A stretch of DNA of 64,000 nucleotides, from the NCBI GenBank assembly GCA_016720545.1, contig JADKKK010000007.1:1-64000 (forward strand), written 5' to 3'. The DNA comes from Myxococcales bacterium (GTDB lineage Bacteria; Myxococcota_A; Polyangia; Polyangiales; Polyangiaceae). The notes beneath the pieces are model-generated. The model was not told where the DNA came from. It was given only the letters and a program-made list of their open reading frames with translations, and did no database searches. How positions within the stretch are numbered: position 1 is the stretch's first letter; each line of letters opens with the position of its first letter. The position numbers were made by a program, and so were the translations under genes. This document shows positions 18,927 to 27,365 of this stretch, one piece after another.

Positions 18927-20636
18927 CTACTTCTGGTCCGTGAGCACCACCGTGCGATCGACCGAGCCGTTGCGCTCGTCGTCGATCTCGAGGGCGATGG
19001 TCCCGCCGTTGCCGGTCCACGCCCCGTAGGCGATCGAGGCCGTGCCACCGCTCGGGATGTTGATGCCGGTGTCGCCCTCGTGCTCGAACATCTCTTCGCC
19101 GCTGGCGCCGATGCGGTGCACCACGACGTCGAGGTCGTAGTCGCCCGTGTCGTGACCATCGACGGTCACCTTCAGGCGACCGTTCGCTTGATCGAGCTCG
19201 AGCTTCACGGTCTGGCCGTTCGTGTCGCTGCTGACGTGAATCTCGATGAGGTAGTCGTCTGTCGCGGTCTGAATGCCCACGATTAGAGTCGGCGTCTCGG
19301 CCTGCTGCGTCGTGTACTCCATCACGGTGCCCGACGCCCGGACGACGATCGTGTCCTTCTGACCTGGGCTGAGCGCGATGTCCTCGACGTCCACCGTGTA
19401 CCCGCTACCGACGACCGTGAGGGTGGACTTCGACTCGGCCGTGAGCCCCGCGCCGTCCACCGTGATGGTCGTGTCCGTGCCGGCGGGCAGCTCGTACGTG
19501 GGCTCCGGATCGGGCCGGCCACGGCTGCCGTTCAGCACGGTGCGCGCCTTCGCGCCCGCGATCTCGTTCACGAGCGCGCCATTCGCGTACCCAAGGCGCT
19601 TACCGGCGGGATCGGTGATGAGCGCGTGCCCGCCGCTGTTGAGGCGAATCTGACGGACACCCGTGGGGGGCGCTCCGGGCTGCACGTTGCCGCAGAAGGT
19701 GCAGTCGAACTTGCGGAGGCGGAGGGCGGTGGGGATGAGGTGGATGGACTTGCTGGTCGCGTCCCCGATGTACTCGTCCTTCTCGCCCTGCGCGGTGGTG
19801 GAGCCCACGTAGCGCCACTCGTCCTTCTTGGTGTCGATGGTGAGGGTGCGCTCTTCGTTGGGGTAGTTGTTGTCGTAGATCTTCACGTCGAACCCGGTCG
19901 GCGTGGCGGCGATCGAGTGGGCGTTCATGGCGTGACCGCCCTTGCCGTCCTTCTTGAAGAACGCGAGCGTGGGCAGATCGGCCGAGGGCGTCTTGCCGAG
20001 CGCGGCGAAGAGCTGCGCGCCCAGCTCCGCGGGGGTCAGGCCCGGCGTCCGCTCGTAGAGAGTCTGGGTGGTGTACCAATAGGCGAGCTCGCGCTGCAGC
20101 TTGCCGTTGCCCTCGACCTTCAGCTCGAAGGGGTTCGTGGCCCCCGGCTGGAAGTCCGAAGCCTTCATGCCATTGGCGCCGACGTACAGGATGTTGGCGA
20201 GGATCGCGAACCCCTCGCAGAGCCCCTGGTAGAGATCCTTGTTGGCGGCCTCGAGCCACTGCTGCGCGGCCGGCGTGAGAACACATCCGCCCGCGGTGCT
20301 GCCGCAGACCACGTCGCCGAACATGCGGCGCACGTCCTCCACGCCCATGGTGGGCCCGGGCGTGGGCTCGGTTGGGCTGAAGCTGTTGGAGAAGCTGAAG
20401 CCGTTCGGGCTCGGCCGGAACTTGCTGTCTGCGGTGCTGCCGGGCGGCGGGGGCGCGGTGTCGGGGCCGGGCCCTCCGTCCTCGCCCGGGGGGGGCGTGC
20501 CCGCTTCGGTCTCGGTGACCGTGCCGCCGTCACCCGGCGTGGCCGGAGTGTCACTGCAGGCAGCGAGGTGGAGGGACGGGAGGGTGAGCGCGAGGGCGAG
20601 CGCGAGGGAGGGGAGGCGGCTAGAAAAAGAGCGCAT
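18927..20636 (-). CDS. Large lipoprotein with a papain-like cysteine peptidase domain
   Basis: ATG 20636 gives MRSFSSRLPSLALALALTLP then LHLAACSD, a lipoprotein signal (Cys27). A Gly/Pro/Thr linker runs to about residue 90. The next domain has a candidate papain-type triad: Cys140 in GLCEGFAILANILY, His235 or His240 in GGHAMNAHSI and Asp255 in VKIYDNNYP. The catalytic helix after Cys and the HAM segment are typical of transglutaminase/peptidase C39-like folds. The C-terminal half (from about residue 340) is beta-rich, with repeating strands, and ends DERNGSVDRTVVLTDQK. A secreted peptidase or amidase acting on surface proteins is the best guess. The domain is inferred from motif order only. 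Confidence 0.65.
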   Translation of the reverse strand: MRSFSSRLPSLALALALTLPSLHLAACSDTPATPGDGGTVTETEAGTPPPGEDGGPGPDTAPPPPGSTADSKFRPSPNGFSFSNSFSPTEPTPGPTMGVEDVRRMFGDVVCGSTAGGCVLTPAAQQWLEAANKDLYQGLCEGFAILANILYVGANGMKASDFQPGATNPFELKVEGNGKLQRELAYWYTTQTLYERTPGLTPAELGAQLFAALGKTPSADLPTLAFFKKDGKGGHAMNAHSIAATPTGFDVKIYDNNYPNEERTLTIDTKKDEWRYVGSTTAQGEKDEYIGDATSKSIHLIPTALRLRKFDCTFCGNVQPGAPPTGVRQIRLNSGGHALITDPAGKRLGYANGALVNEIAGAKARTVLNGSRGRPDPEPTYELPAGTDTTITVDGAGLTAESKSTLTVVGSGYTVDVEDIALSPGQKDTIVVRASGTVMEYTTQQAETPTLIVGIQTATDDYLIEIHVSSDTNGQTVKLELDQANGRLKVTVDGHDTGDYDLDVVVHRIGASGEEMFEHEGDTGINIPSGGTASIAYGAWTGNGGTIALEIDDERNGSVDRTVVLTDQK

Positions 20637-20842
20637 TCCGACACAGTACTGGCAGTTGGCTGACCCGGCGAAAATTTTGCGCGGCCCGCCTCGTCGCCAT
20701 GATGCGCGGGCGCCGGAGGACCCGACGAGGCTCGCCCACGCGCCGCGGCGCGAGCGGTGCACCCAAGCCCACGCGGGTCGATCGACACCCGCGAGCCCCG
20801 GCGAGCTTCATCGACGAGGCGCGCGAGGCGCCTCCGCGGGTC

Positions 20843-21595
20843 TCAGCCCGCGTCGGCCGCGTCCACCGGCACCGCCGCGTCCACCGGCACCGCCGCGTCC
20901 ACCGGCACCGCCGCGTCCACCGGCACCGCCGCGTCCACCGGCACCGCCGCGTCCACCGGCGCCCCCGCCTCGGGCAGCGCCGGCAAGGGCGCGGGCAGCG
21001 CCGTCGAGGGACACTGCGCCTCCGGGATCTTGTCGAACGCCACGCCCTCGGCGCAGCGCGCCGTGATCACCGCACAGTCCTCGGTCGTGTAGTCGCCGTC
21101 GTCGCAGCGCGTCTTCGCGTCCGCGCAGCGCGCGATGAACGCGTCGTGGAGCGCGCGCTTGACACACTCCGCGGCGGTCGCGCCGCAGCCCGAAGGATCT
21201 TGGGTGCTCGTGACGCAGCTCGCCCGCGTCGCCGCGCACGCCGCCGCGGCGCCCGTCGCGCTGTCGCCGCCCGCACCGCCTCCACCGCCGCCTCCACCGC
21301 CGCGCCCGTCGTCGCGCCCGCGCCCGCGCCCCTCGCCTGCTCCGCGGTCGCCTCCGGAGGCGGGGAAGGCCGGCAAGCACGCGACATAAGCGTCGCGGCA
21401 CGCCACGGCGTCACGCGTCGCGCGGCACGCCTCGTGGCTCGCCCGGCAGGTGTCCGAGTCGGCCCGGAAGAGCTTGACGTTGCACTGGGCGGTCGCGAGG
21501 GCCGTGGCGACTCGGGCGCCGTCGTCCTGATCATGCGAGCACGCGAACACGACGAAGAGCGAGAGAGCTGAAACAATTCCAGTGGTTGTACGCAT
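20843..21595 (-). CDS. Cysteine-rich lipoprotein with C-terminal PVDAAV repeats
   Basis: ATG 21595 gives MRTTTGIVSALSLFVVFACS, a lipoprotein signal. The mature part has regularly spaced cysteines (AQCNVKLF, DTCRASHEACRATRD, ACRDAYVACLPAF, then AACAATRASC, GCGATAAECVKRAL, ARCADAKTRCDDGDY, DCAVITARC). This suggests two copies of a small disulfide-bonded helical domain separated by a Gly/Arg linker. The tail is six copies of PVDAAV, encoded by an 18-base tandem repeat, ending DAADAG. Function unknown; the layout fits a surface anchor or stalk with variable length. About 200 bases separate it from the peptidase lipoprotein on the same strand. Confidence 0.7.
   Translation of the reverse strand: MRTTTGIVSALSLFVVFACSHDQDDGARVATALATAQCNVKLFRADSDTCRASHEACRATRDAVACRDAYVACLPAFPASGGDRGAGEGRGRGRDDGRGGGGGGGGGAGGDSATGAAAACAATRASCVTSTQDPSGCGATAAECVKRALHDAFIARCADAKTRCDDGDYTTEDCAVITARCAEGVAFDKIPEAQCPSTALPAPLPALPEAGAPVDAAVPVDAAVPVDAAVPVDAAVPVDAAVPVDAADAG
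20861..20968. repeat. 18-bp tandem repeat (5 exact copies plus 1 variant) inside the lipoprotein gene
   Basis: The unit GTCCACCGGCACCGCCGC occurs five times without change from 20861 to 20950; a sixth (20951-20968) differs near its end. On the coding strand each unit encodes six residues, so copy-number change alters protein length without breaking the frame. Confidence 0.92.
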
Positions 21596-21748
21596 AGTGG
21601 GCTCCGTTCCCCCCCCGTGGGAAGGTCAGTCAGCCCGATCGTGCGAGCGGGGGGCCGGGAGCGATCATGAGCCCGCTGCTTTTTTTTTCGCTACCCCGGG
21701 CGGGCCGTCGTGGGGAGCGCCTCGAGGGCTCCCCGTCGACGGACCCGG

Positions 21749-22048
21749 TCACGGCACCGGAGCGTTCGGGAAGAGCTCGGCGATCGACGCGCGCACCTCC
21801 TGGGACCCGTCGTGCCACCCGCGCCGGCCGCGCGTGGCGAGGAGGAGGTCGAGATAGTCCGCCAAGCCGACCATCGAGACGATCTCGGCGCCGTTCACGT
21901 CCATGTAGAACGCACGCAGCTCCTCGGACACGACGATCCCGTACCCCTCCTCGGTAGAGGCGACCTCGTCCGCCGAGCAGGCCGCGCGCACCACCCCGGA
22001 CACGAGGGTCAAACGAGGGTGATCATGGAGGTCGGCCGCCATGCTCAC
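21749..22048 (-). CDS. Small hypothetical protein
   Basis: 99 residues from ATG 22048 (a second ATG two codons later is equally possible). The sequence (VSGVVRAACSADEVASTEEG, YGIVVSEELRAFYMDVNGAE, IVSMVGLADYLDLLLATRGR) reads as a natural acidic cytoplasmic protein with helix-strand alternation and no signal. It is divergent from the glutathione transferase gene. I do not recognise the family. Confidence 0.5.
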   Translation of the reverse strand: MSMAADLHDHPRLTLVSGVVRAACSADEVASTEEGYGIVVSEELRAFYMDVNGAEIVSMVGLADYLDLLLATRGRRGWHDGSQEVRASIAELFPNAPVP

Positions 22049-22209
22049 GAAGCGTTCACGAAAGCGCGAGCTCGGGCGCCGTGGAGGCGCGCTGGGCTAC
22101 GATAGATCCCCTGGCGCTTGGGACTTCGTCATCGAAACGCCGCCAGAGGTGGACCGCGCGCGGCGTGCTGTTTGACGACTTTCTCGCCGCGGTTCCCCAG
22201 AGGAGAGCC

Positions 22210-22893
22210 ATGTACGAGCTGTTCATCGCCAACAAGAATTACTCCTCGTGGTCCCTGCGCCCGTGGGCGCTGCTCTCGGAGCTAGGGATCCCGTTCACCG
22301 AGACGCTGTTGTTCTTCGGCGATGAGGCGGCGTGGGGCCCGTTCCGGAGGCTCTCGCCCTCGGGGAAGGTCCCGTGCCTGCGCGACGGCGCGACCGTGGT
22401 GTGGGACTCGCTGGCGATCGCCGAATACCTCGCCGAGCGTCACACGGGCGTTTGGCCGGCCGACGCGGCGGCGCGCGCTTGGGCGCGCTCGGCAGCCGCC
22501 GAGATGCACTCGGGGTTCGGCGTGCTGCGGCAGCGCGGCTCGATGAGCGTGGGCGTCCGAGTGCGCCTCCACGAGCGCCCAGCGGCGCTCGACCAAGACC
22601 TCGCGCGGCTGACGGCGCTGTGGGAGCAGGGTCTCCAGCGCTTCGGCGGGCCGTTCCTCGGGGGCCCTGCGTTCACCGCGGTCGACGCGTTCTACGCGCC
22701 GGTGACCTTCCGGCTGTCGACCTACGGCCTCTCGCTGGGCGAGGCGGCCGACGCCTACGCGGCGCGCCTGCGCGCGCTGCCCTCGATGTTGGCCTGGTAC
22801 ACGGCGGCCCTGGCCGAGCGCGCGCGCGACGTGCACCACGAGGTCGAGATCGAGGCGGCCGGTGAGTGCTTGGCGGACCTCCGCGCGACCTGA
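22210..22893 (+). CDS. Glutathione S-transferase family protein
   Basis: 227 residues; ATG 22210 is preceded by AGGAG at a good distance, which decides the start. The N-terminal thioredoxin-like domain begins MYELFIANKNYSSWSLRPWA, the SSWSLRPW segment being the catalytic Ser region of the YfcF/zeta-like group. It is followed by LSPSGKVPCLRDG (the cis-Pro that contacts glutathione) and VVWDSLAIAEYLAERH (Glu/Asp-Ser binding the gamma-glutamyl group). The C-terminal helical domain has FLGGPAFTAVDAFYAPVTFR, with the conserved N-capping Asp. It is a cytosolic enzyme of thiol detoxification; the substrate is not known. Confidence 0.85.
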   Translation: MYELFIANKNYSSWSLRPWALLSELGIPFTETLLFFGDEAAWGPFRRLSPSGKVPCLRDGATVVWDSLAIAEYLAERHTGVWPADAAARAWARSAAAEMHSGFGVLRQRGSMSVGVRVRLHERPAALDQDLARLTALWEQGLQRFGGPFLGGPAFTAVDAFYAPVTFRLSTYGLSLGEAADAYAARLRALPSMLAWYTAALAERARDVHHEVEIEAAGECLADLRAT

Positions 22894-22996
22894 GCGGCGC
22901 CCCTCTCTTCGGGCACGCGTCACGCTCCGCCTGGCGACGCGCGAGGGGCACGCGCGGTCGCCAAGCGGCCAAGCAGCCCGTTGAGCCGGCGACGGG

Positions 22997-23732
22997 TCAG
23001 CGCTTGGTGGCCTCGTACGTGCCGATCTCTTCGTCGGCCGGCTTCCCGGCCTTGGTCTGCTTGTGGGTCAGCTTGGTGCCCGCCACGCAGTAGGAGTATT
23101 CGCTCCCGTCGCTCGTGATGAGGGTGTTGCCGTTGGTCGTGAAGGTCGTGCCGGTCTTGTCGACGGGGCTGTCGGACTCGATCGCGCAGTCGCAGCTCCC
23201 CGCCGCGCCCGCCGCGCACACCGCGCTCTTCACGCCCGCCGCCTTGATGGCGGTGGCGAGCCCAGCGCAGCCGCCGACCGGCGTGGCGCACTCGGTGGGG
23301 ACGTTGATCTCGGCCTTGAGGGCGAGGGTGCCCTTCCGCGTGAGCGAAGTCCCCGCGACGGTGAGGCGGCCGCTCATCGTGCCAGACACCTTAGTGAGCT
23401 TGGCCGTCGCGCAAGCCTTCGTCACCTCGGAGAAGGCCGTGTCGGGGGCGCAGGCCGCCGAGTAGTCCCACGTGCCCTCGAGCGATCCGCCGCAGGGGGG
23501 CGCCTCGGTGCAGGTGCCGACGGTGACGGCGAACGACGCGGGCGGGGGCAGCCGCGGGGGGCGTGGTCCCGGTGGACGTCGCGCTCGCGTCGGGGGTCGG
23601 CGTCGGGGTGGTGCCGGTGGACGTCGCGCTCGCGTCGGGGGCGGTGCCGCCGTCCGGGGTCGTCGTCGTGCTGGAGCAAGCGGCGACGGCGACGGTCACA
23701 CCGAGGAGAGCGACAGGGAGCATGAAGCGCAT
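22997..23732 (-). pseudogene. Lipoprotein of unknown function, interrupted by one frameshift
   Basis: ATG 23732 gives MRFMLPVALLGVTVAVAACS, a clear lipoprotein signal, then a Thr/Pro linker with two copies of DASATSTGTTP. Near 23545-23565, in a C/G-run rich stretch, the frame must shift to continue as PPASFAVTVGTCTEAPPCGG, SLEGTWDYSAACAPDTAFSE, VTKACATAKLTKVSGTMSGR and on to GTYEATKR at the stop at 22997. The restored protein of about 240 residues has eight or more cysteines and a beta-barrel/lipocalin-like character (GTWDY, SGRLTVAGTSL, DGSEYSYCV). The shift may be a real slippage mutation or a sequencing error. Confidence 0.6.
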
Positions 23733-23911
23733 GGGTCGAGTCCTTCGTTTCGAAGAGGAATGGGCAGCCGAGGGCGGGCCTCGCGGTGACCACACTGTGA
23801 ATCACTCGCGGCGCGATGCCAACCTCGTTCGGGCCGTCAAGCGGCTCAAGCGGCGCCAGCAGCTCGAAGGCGAGCGTAGACTGAAGGCGGACCTTCGCGG
23901 CTGACCGCCCG

Positions 23912-25090
23912 TCAACCTCCGCCGCCGGCGTCCCTCGCAGGAACGCACGGATCGGGCGACGGGGGAGGCGCCGGCGCGACCGCGCTCGGCTCCTTCACGA
24001 CCTTCGCCGTGAACCCGATCGCGATCGAGATCGCGTCACACTCCTTCGAAGAGTCGCCGTTCGTCCCGTCGCTCATGATGTCGGAGGCCTGGGTGAACTG
24101 CGAGGTGATGTTGTCGAGCGTGCTCCCCTCGCAGAGGACGGTGCTCAGTTGGCCGGCGACGCGCCGAAACTCGCTGTTGAACCGCGCAGTGTTCATGACG
24201 CCCGCGATGGTCCCCGTGGTCGCGTCGAGGCCATTGGATGGCTTCTTGAAGGTGATGAGCGGTCGCTCGATGGGCAGCACGATCCCCCCCTGGACCCCCG
24301 CGAGGGAGAGGTTGAACGTACCAGGGAGGACCCCGACGAACATGCCGCCGCTCACATAGGCGTCGCTCATCTTCGCGTTCGCGCCGCCCGCGAGCGTTCC
24401 CCCGACGAGGGAGCTCGCGAGCACCGGCCAGAGGTCCGAACCGTCCCACCGAGGGGCCGGTGAGACCCTCCCGGTCTCGAAGAGCTGGCCTGTCAGCCCC
24501 GTGTTCGACTGGTCGCTGGTGCCGTCGAAGCCGACCGCCTGGAGAATGTACGTGCCCGTCCCGGTTTGAAGAGCCGCGTTCGTGTCCCGCGGGAAGTCGG
24601 GCAGCGCGGTCGTGAAGATGGGCAGGATGTTCGCCCCGAAGGAGTTGTCGATGCCGCTCTCGCCGTCGGTCTTCACCTTGTTGGGTGCCCCAGGCCTGAG
24701 CCTGCAGTGATCCGTCGACTTGTCGGTCGACACCCGCGAATCCAGATCATAGCCATAACGCTTCCAGGCGGTCTGGCTCGGGGCACCTGCGCGATCGGTG
24801 TCGCCAAGGAACATGGTGTGTATCGCGTAGTAGCCTGCCGACGTCGCCGTCGTTGGGGCCGTGGGCCGCGGCGGGAGCCCGGCGACGTTGACCGCCGCGT
24901 CGGGTCGGTCCGCGTCCGCCACCGCGACGTCGGGCGCCGCAGCCTCCAGCGGCGCAGAGTCGGGCGCCGCAGAGTCCGCGGAGCCCGCGTCGCCTGCCCC
25001 GGGGACGTCGGAGCTGCAGCTCGCGAGCGCGCAGACCCCAAGCGCACCTGCCCACACGACGATCGCCAGTCGCAGCCCTGCGTGCTTCAT
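23912..25090 (-). CDS. Hypothetical lipoprotein with Asp/Ala-rich linker
   Basis: 392 residues from ATG 25090: MKHAGLRLAIVVWAGALGVC then ALASCSS, a lipoprotein signal. Residues 28-70 are a DAGSADSAAPDSAPLEAAAP type linker. The body (YYAIHTMFLGDTDRAGAP, KRYGYDLDSRVSTDKSTDHC, FGANILPIFTTALPDFPRD, MSDAYVSGGMFVGVLPGTFN) is beta-rich and natural in composition. Such proteins are frequent in Polyangiales but I know no function. The gene starts immediately downstream of the IS1182 remnant, so its promoter region may be disturbed. Confidence 0.65.
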   Translation of the reverse strand: MKHAGLRLAIVVWAGALGVCALASCSSDVPGAGDAGSADSAAPDSAPLEAAAPDVAVADADRPDAAVNVAGLPPRPTAPTTATSAGYYAIHTMFLGDTDRAGAPSQTAWKRYGYDLDSRVSTDKSTDHCRLRPGAPNKVKTDGESGIDNSFGANILPIFTTALPDFPRDTNAALQTGTGTYILQAVGFDGTSDQSNTGLTGQLFETGRVSPAPRWDGSDLWPVLASSLVGGTLAGGANAKMSDAYVSGGMFVGVLPGTFNLSLAGVQGGIVLPIERPLITFKKPSNGLDATTGTIAGVMNTARFNSEFRRVAGQLSTVLCEGSTLDNITSQFTQASDIMSDGTNGDSSKECDAISIAIGFTAKVVKEPSAVAPAPPPSPDPCVPARDAGGGG

Positions 25091-25298
25091 GGGGCAACCC
25101 TACCACCCACAGGCCCGCTCGCGGGGGGCCTAAACGGTCGTCCTTCGCGTTGTAGAATACATAGATCTGCGAGAGGTCCAGCTCCCCGACCACGTCCAAA
25201 ATGAACAGCGCCAGGTGCCCCTCCGGCAGCCAGGCGCGCATGTCCGGCGGCAGCAGCAGTCGCTGCTCGATGTCGTACGGCAGGTACCCTTTTGCCAT
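25091..25298 (-). mobile_element. IS1182-family transposase, N-terminal fragment
   Basis: ATG 25298 reads MAKGYLPYDIEQRLLLPPDM then RAWLPEGHLALFILDVVGEL DLSQIY, the characteristic first 50 residues of IS1182-family transposases (LLPPDLREWLPxDHLxWFxLD). Homology ends after NAKDDR near 25130, just before the start of the downstream lipoprotein gene. Only about 55 residues remain, so the element is dead; its other end was not found. Confidence 0.72.
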
Positions 25299-25976
25299 CG
25301 CGCAAAGGTAAGTTTCCATGCGCTCGTCGTCGATCCTCGCCGTGCCCTTTTTGACCCCGGAGAGGCGCGCGCTCCACACCTCAAAAGAGCGCTCGGGATC
25401 CGGGTGCGCGAGCGCCCACGCGCGGTAGTCCTTCGCGGTCGCGAAGGACGTGCCAAACACCCTCCCGAGCGCGCGGCGCGCCTCGCTCGACGGGGTCGCT
25501 CGCGTCCAGCTGACGGGGACACAGCGAGTCGGCGCTTGCTGCGGCCGTTCGCTCGGGAGGCTCACCCCAGGCCGCTCGTCGTCCACGAACGCCACGAGCC
25601 GAGGCACGTCGGCGGCGCGCGCGGCGCGCGACACGATCCGCAGAGCGACCGTCGCGGCCGCGGGTTCTGGCGAGCCCTCGAGCGCGTTCCACGCGGCCCG
25701 GACGACCGCGGCCGAGGGCGGCTCTCCGTGCTCGCGAAGCCACTCGGGCTTCGGAACACAGCACAAGTCACTGCATGAACCATCGATCTTCGCGCTGAGC
25801 GCGCGGAGGTGGCTCGCGTCGGGGAGCTCGGCCGAATCGCTCGCGGCGACGGCGCTGGGGGGAGCCACCCCGGGAGCCACCCCGCGTGGCGCCCGAGGCT
25901 CGACGCGTGCACCGCAGGCGAGGAGCGCGACCGGGGCCAGGCAGACGACGTGGGCCAGGCGAAGGAGCTTGGCCAT
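25299..25976 (-). pseudogene. Lipoprotein gene truncated by the IS1182 remnant
   Basis: ATG 25976 gives MAKLLRLAHVVCLAPVALLA then CGARVEPR, a lipoprotein signal. The mature part reads SDSAELPDASHLRALSAKID, GSCSDLCCVPKPEWLREHGE, VALRIVSRAARAADVPRLVA and GRVFGTSFATAKDYRAWALA. It then runs in frame into the transposase start (METYLC|AMAKGYLP). The original C-terminus is therefore lost or replaced, although the 220 residues kept may still fold. Function unknown; DVPRLVAF recalls HEAT-like helices. Confidence 0.5.
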
Positions 25977-26089
25977 GCGGTCAGGGTAGCGCGGGTCCCG
26001 GGGGCCACGGGACCTTGGCGCGGAGACGTGTACCCGGAGGGCTCCTTGATGCGCCGCCAGAACCACCCGCGCTCGGGTCTCGCTGGCAC

Positions 26090-26260
26090 CGTTGGCCGCG
26101 CTGGGCGCGTCGCGCTCGGCTCCGCGTGCCCGGCGAAGGCGCCCGCGCAGGACGCGACAGCGGCCCCACTTGGCGCAGGCGTCGGGCATCGTGCACTTCG
26201 TGATGCACGCGTCGTCCGCGCAGTCGCACTTCTGGACACACGTCTGGTGGTCGGAGCAGG
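26090..26260 (-). pseudogene. Cysteine-rich protein fragment
   Basis: One minus-strand frame reads PCSDHQTCVQKCDCADDACI then TKCTMPDACAKWGRCRV, a tight cluster of nine cysteines such as occurs in disulfide-rich secreted proteins. In this frame no start is available: a stop (TGA) interrupts the sequence 110 bases upstream, and a candidate start MKLTAPARA at 26410 lies in another frame. It looks like a frameshifted remnant of a small secreted protein. Confidence 0.35.
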
Positions 26261-26410
26261 GCGCAGGACTAGTTGTAGTTGCCGACGTGGTCGAGCGCGC
26301 CGCGCCGGGTTCCCGCGTGAACCCTGGATTTCACGCGCAACACGACGACGACGGGGCGAGGGGCGAGGGGCTCGGGGCGAACGGCGCGCGCGGGGGCGGT
26401 CAGCTTCATG

Positions 26411-26692
26411 CCGGAGGTCTTAGCGCCAGCGTTGGGCAGGTGCAAGCGGGTCACCCGAGGTCGCCGATGACGCTCCTGCGACGGGCTCAGCGGCGAGCCG
26501 CGCGCGCTTCATGCCCACGGAAGATCGCGCGGCCCCGAGGTCGCACGAGCCCCAGGCCGCGCGACGCTCGGCCGGTGCGGCAGCGAACGGCGCCAGCGAA
26601 GCCCGTCCCGCTGTGGCGGCGCGCGGGCGACGGGGTCAACGGCTCCTACGAAGAGCCGTCACCGAGAGTAGCGGCTGTGAGCGCGCGGGCGC
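26411..26692. other. Stretch without a recognisable gene
   Basis: All frames are Arg/Ala/Pro-rich and lack protein character. No clear hairpin or promoter was seen. Confidence 0.4.
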
Positions 26693-27256
26693 TCAGAAGG
26701 CAATCGCGGGCATCGACACGACGAACGACGTGGCGTCGCCGGGTGTGCGCGGCAGCGAGAGGGTCAGAGAGGCCGTTTCAGGGAGGATCACACGCCGGGC
26801 CTGCGCGCGGGGGCTGCCCATGGTGCCCGCGAGGATCGCGGCCACGATGCTGGCGGTTCCGGTCACCATCATGCCGATCCCGAGGCCAAAGAGGTCGCCC
26901 GCGGCCACGTCCCTCGAGCCTCCACTCTCGACGCAGGGGCTCGTTTGAGTGACGGGGTCGTACTCGCACGTCCGGTTGGCGACGGTTCGAGGACGCGTGA
27001 CGATGGTGAGCGCGGTCCCGGCGCCCGCGACGAGGGTCCCGCTGACCAGGCCGTAGGTGACCCACCCGCTGGAGCCGCGCTCACCCTGGCCCACGAAGTA
27101 GAAGTTCCGGACGAGCGGAACGAGCGTGGTCACCGTCAGTAGACCCGCCGGGACCCCAATCGCCACGTTGTAGGCGGCGTTGATCTCCGAGTCCGCGCGC
27201 GCCGGCGACGCGACGAGGAGGCTCGCGCTGGCGAGTCCCAAAATGACCTTCCGCAT
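26693..27256 (-). CDS. Membrane protein with signal peptide, unknown function
   Basis: 187 residues from ATG 27256: MRKVILGLASASLLVASPAR ADS is a Sec signal with an AxA-type site. Two or three membrane segments follow (VAIGVPAGLLTVTTLVPLV; YGLVSGTLVAGAGTALTIV; LFGLGIGMMVTGTASIVAAI), separated by a polar loop with a cysteine pair (RTCEYDPVTQTSPCVE) that probably forms a disulfide outside the cytoplasm. It lies 110 bases upstream of the end of the transglutaminase gene and is not part of that operon. Family not recognised. Confidence 0.65.
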   Translation of the reverse strand: MRKVILGLASASLLVASPARADSEINAAYNVAIGVPAGLLTVTTLVPLVRNFYFVGQGERGSSGWVTYGLVSGTLVAGAGTALTIVTRPRTVANRTCEYDPVTQTSPCVESGGSRDVAAGDLFGLGIGMMVTGTASIVAAILAGTMGSPRAQARRVILPETASLTLSLPRTPGDATSFVVSMPAIAF

Positions 27257-27365
27257 GATTGGAGGTTATCCCGGGCTCCCACGGCGAGCCAGGACGGAGA
27301 TCGCCCCTCCGAGTGAGTGTGCCTTTTCTCAACTCCCGACGTGCGACGACCGGCTCGCCACAAGC

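Noticed and set aside
20861..20968. Possible CRISPR array
   Set aside because: Repeats are directly adjacent with no spacers and lie in frame in a lipoprotein gene.
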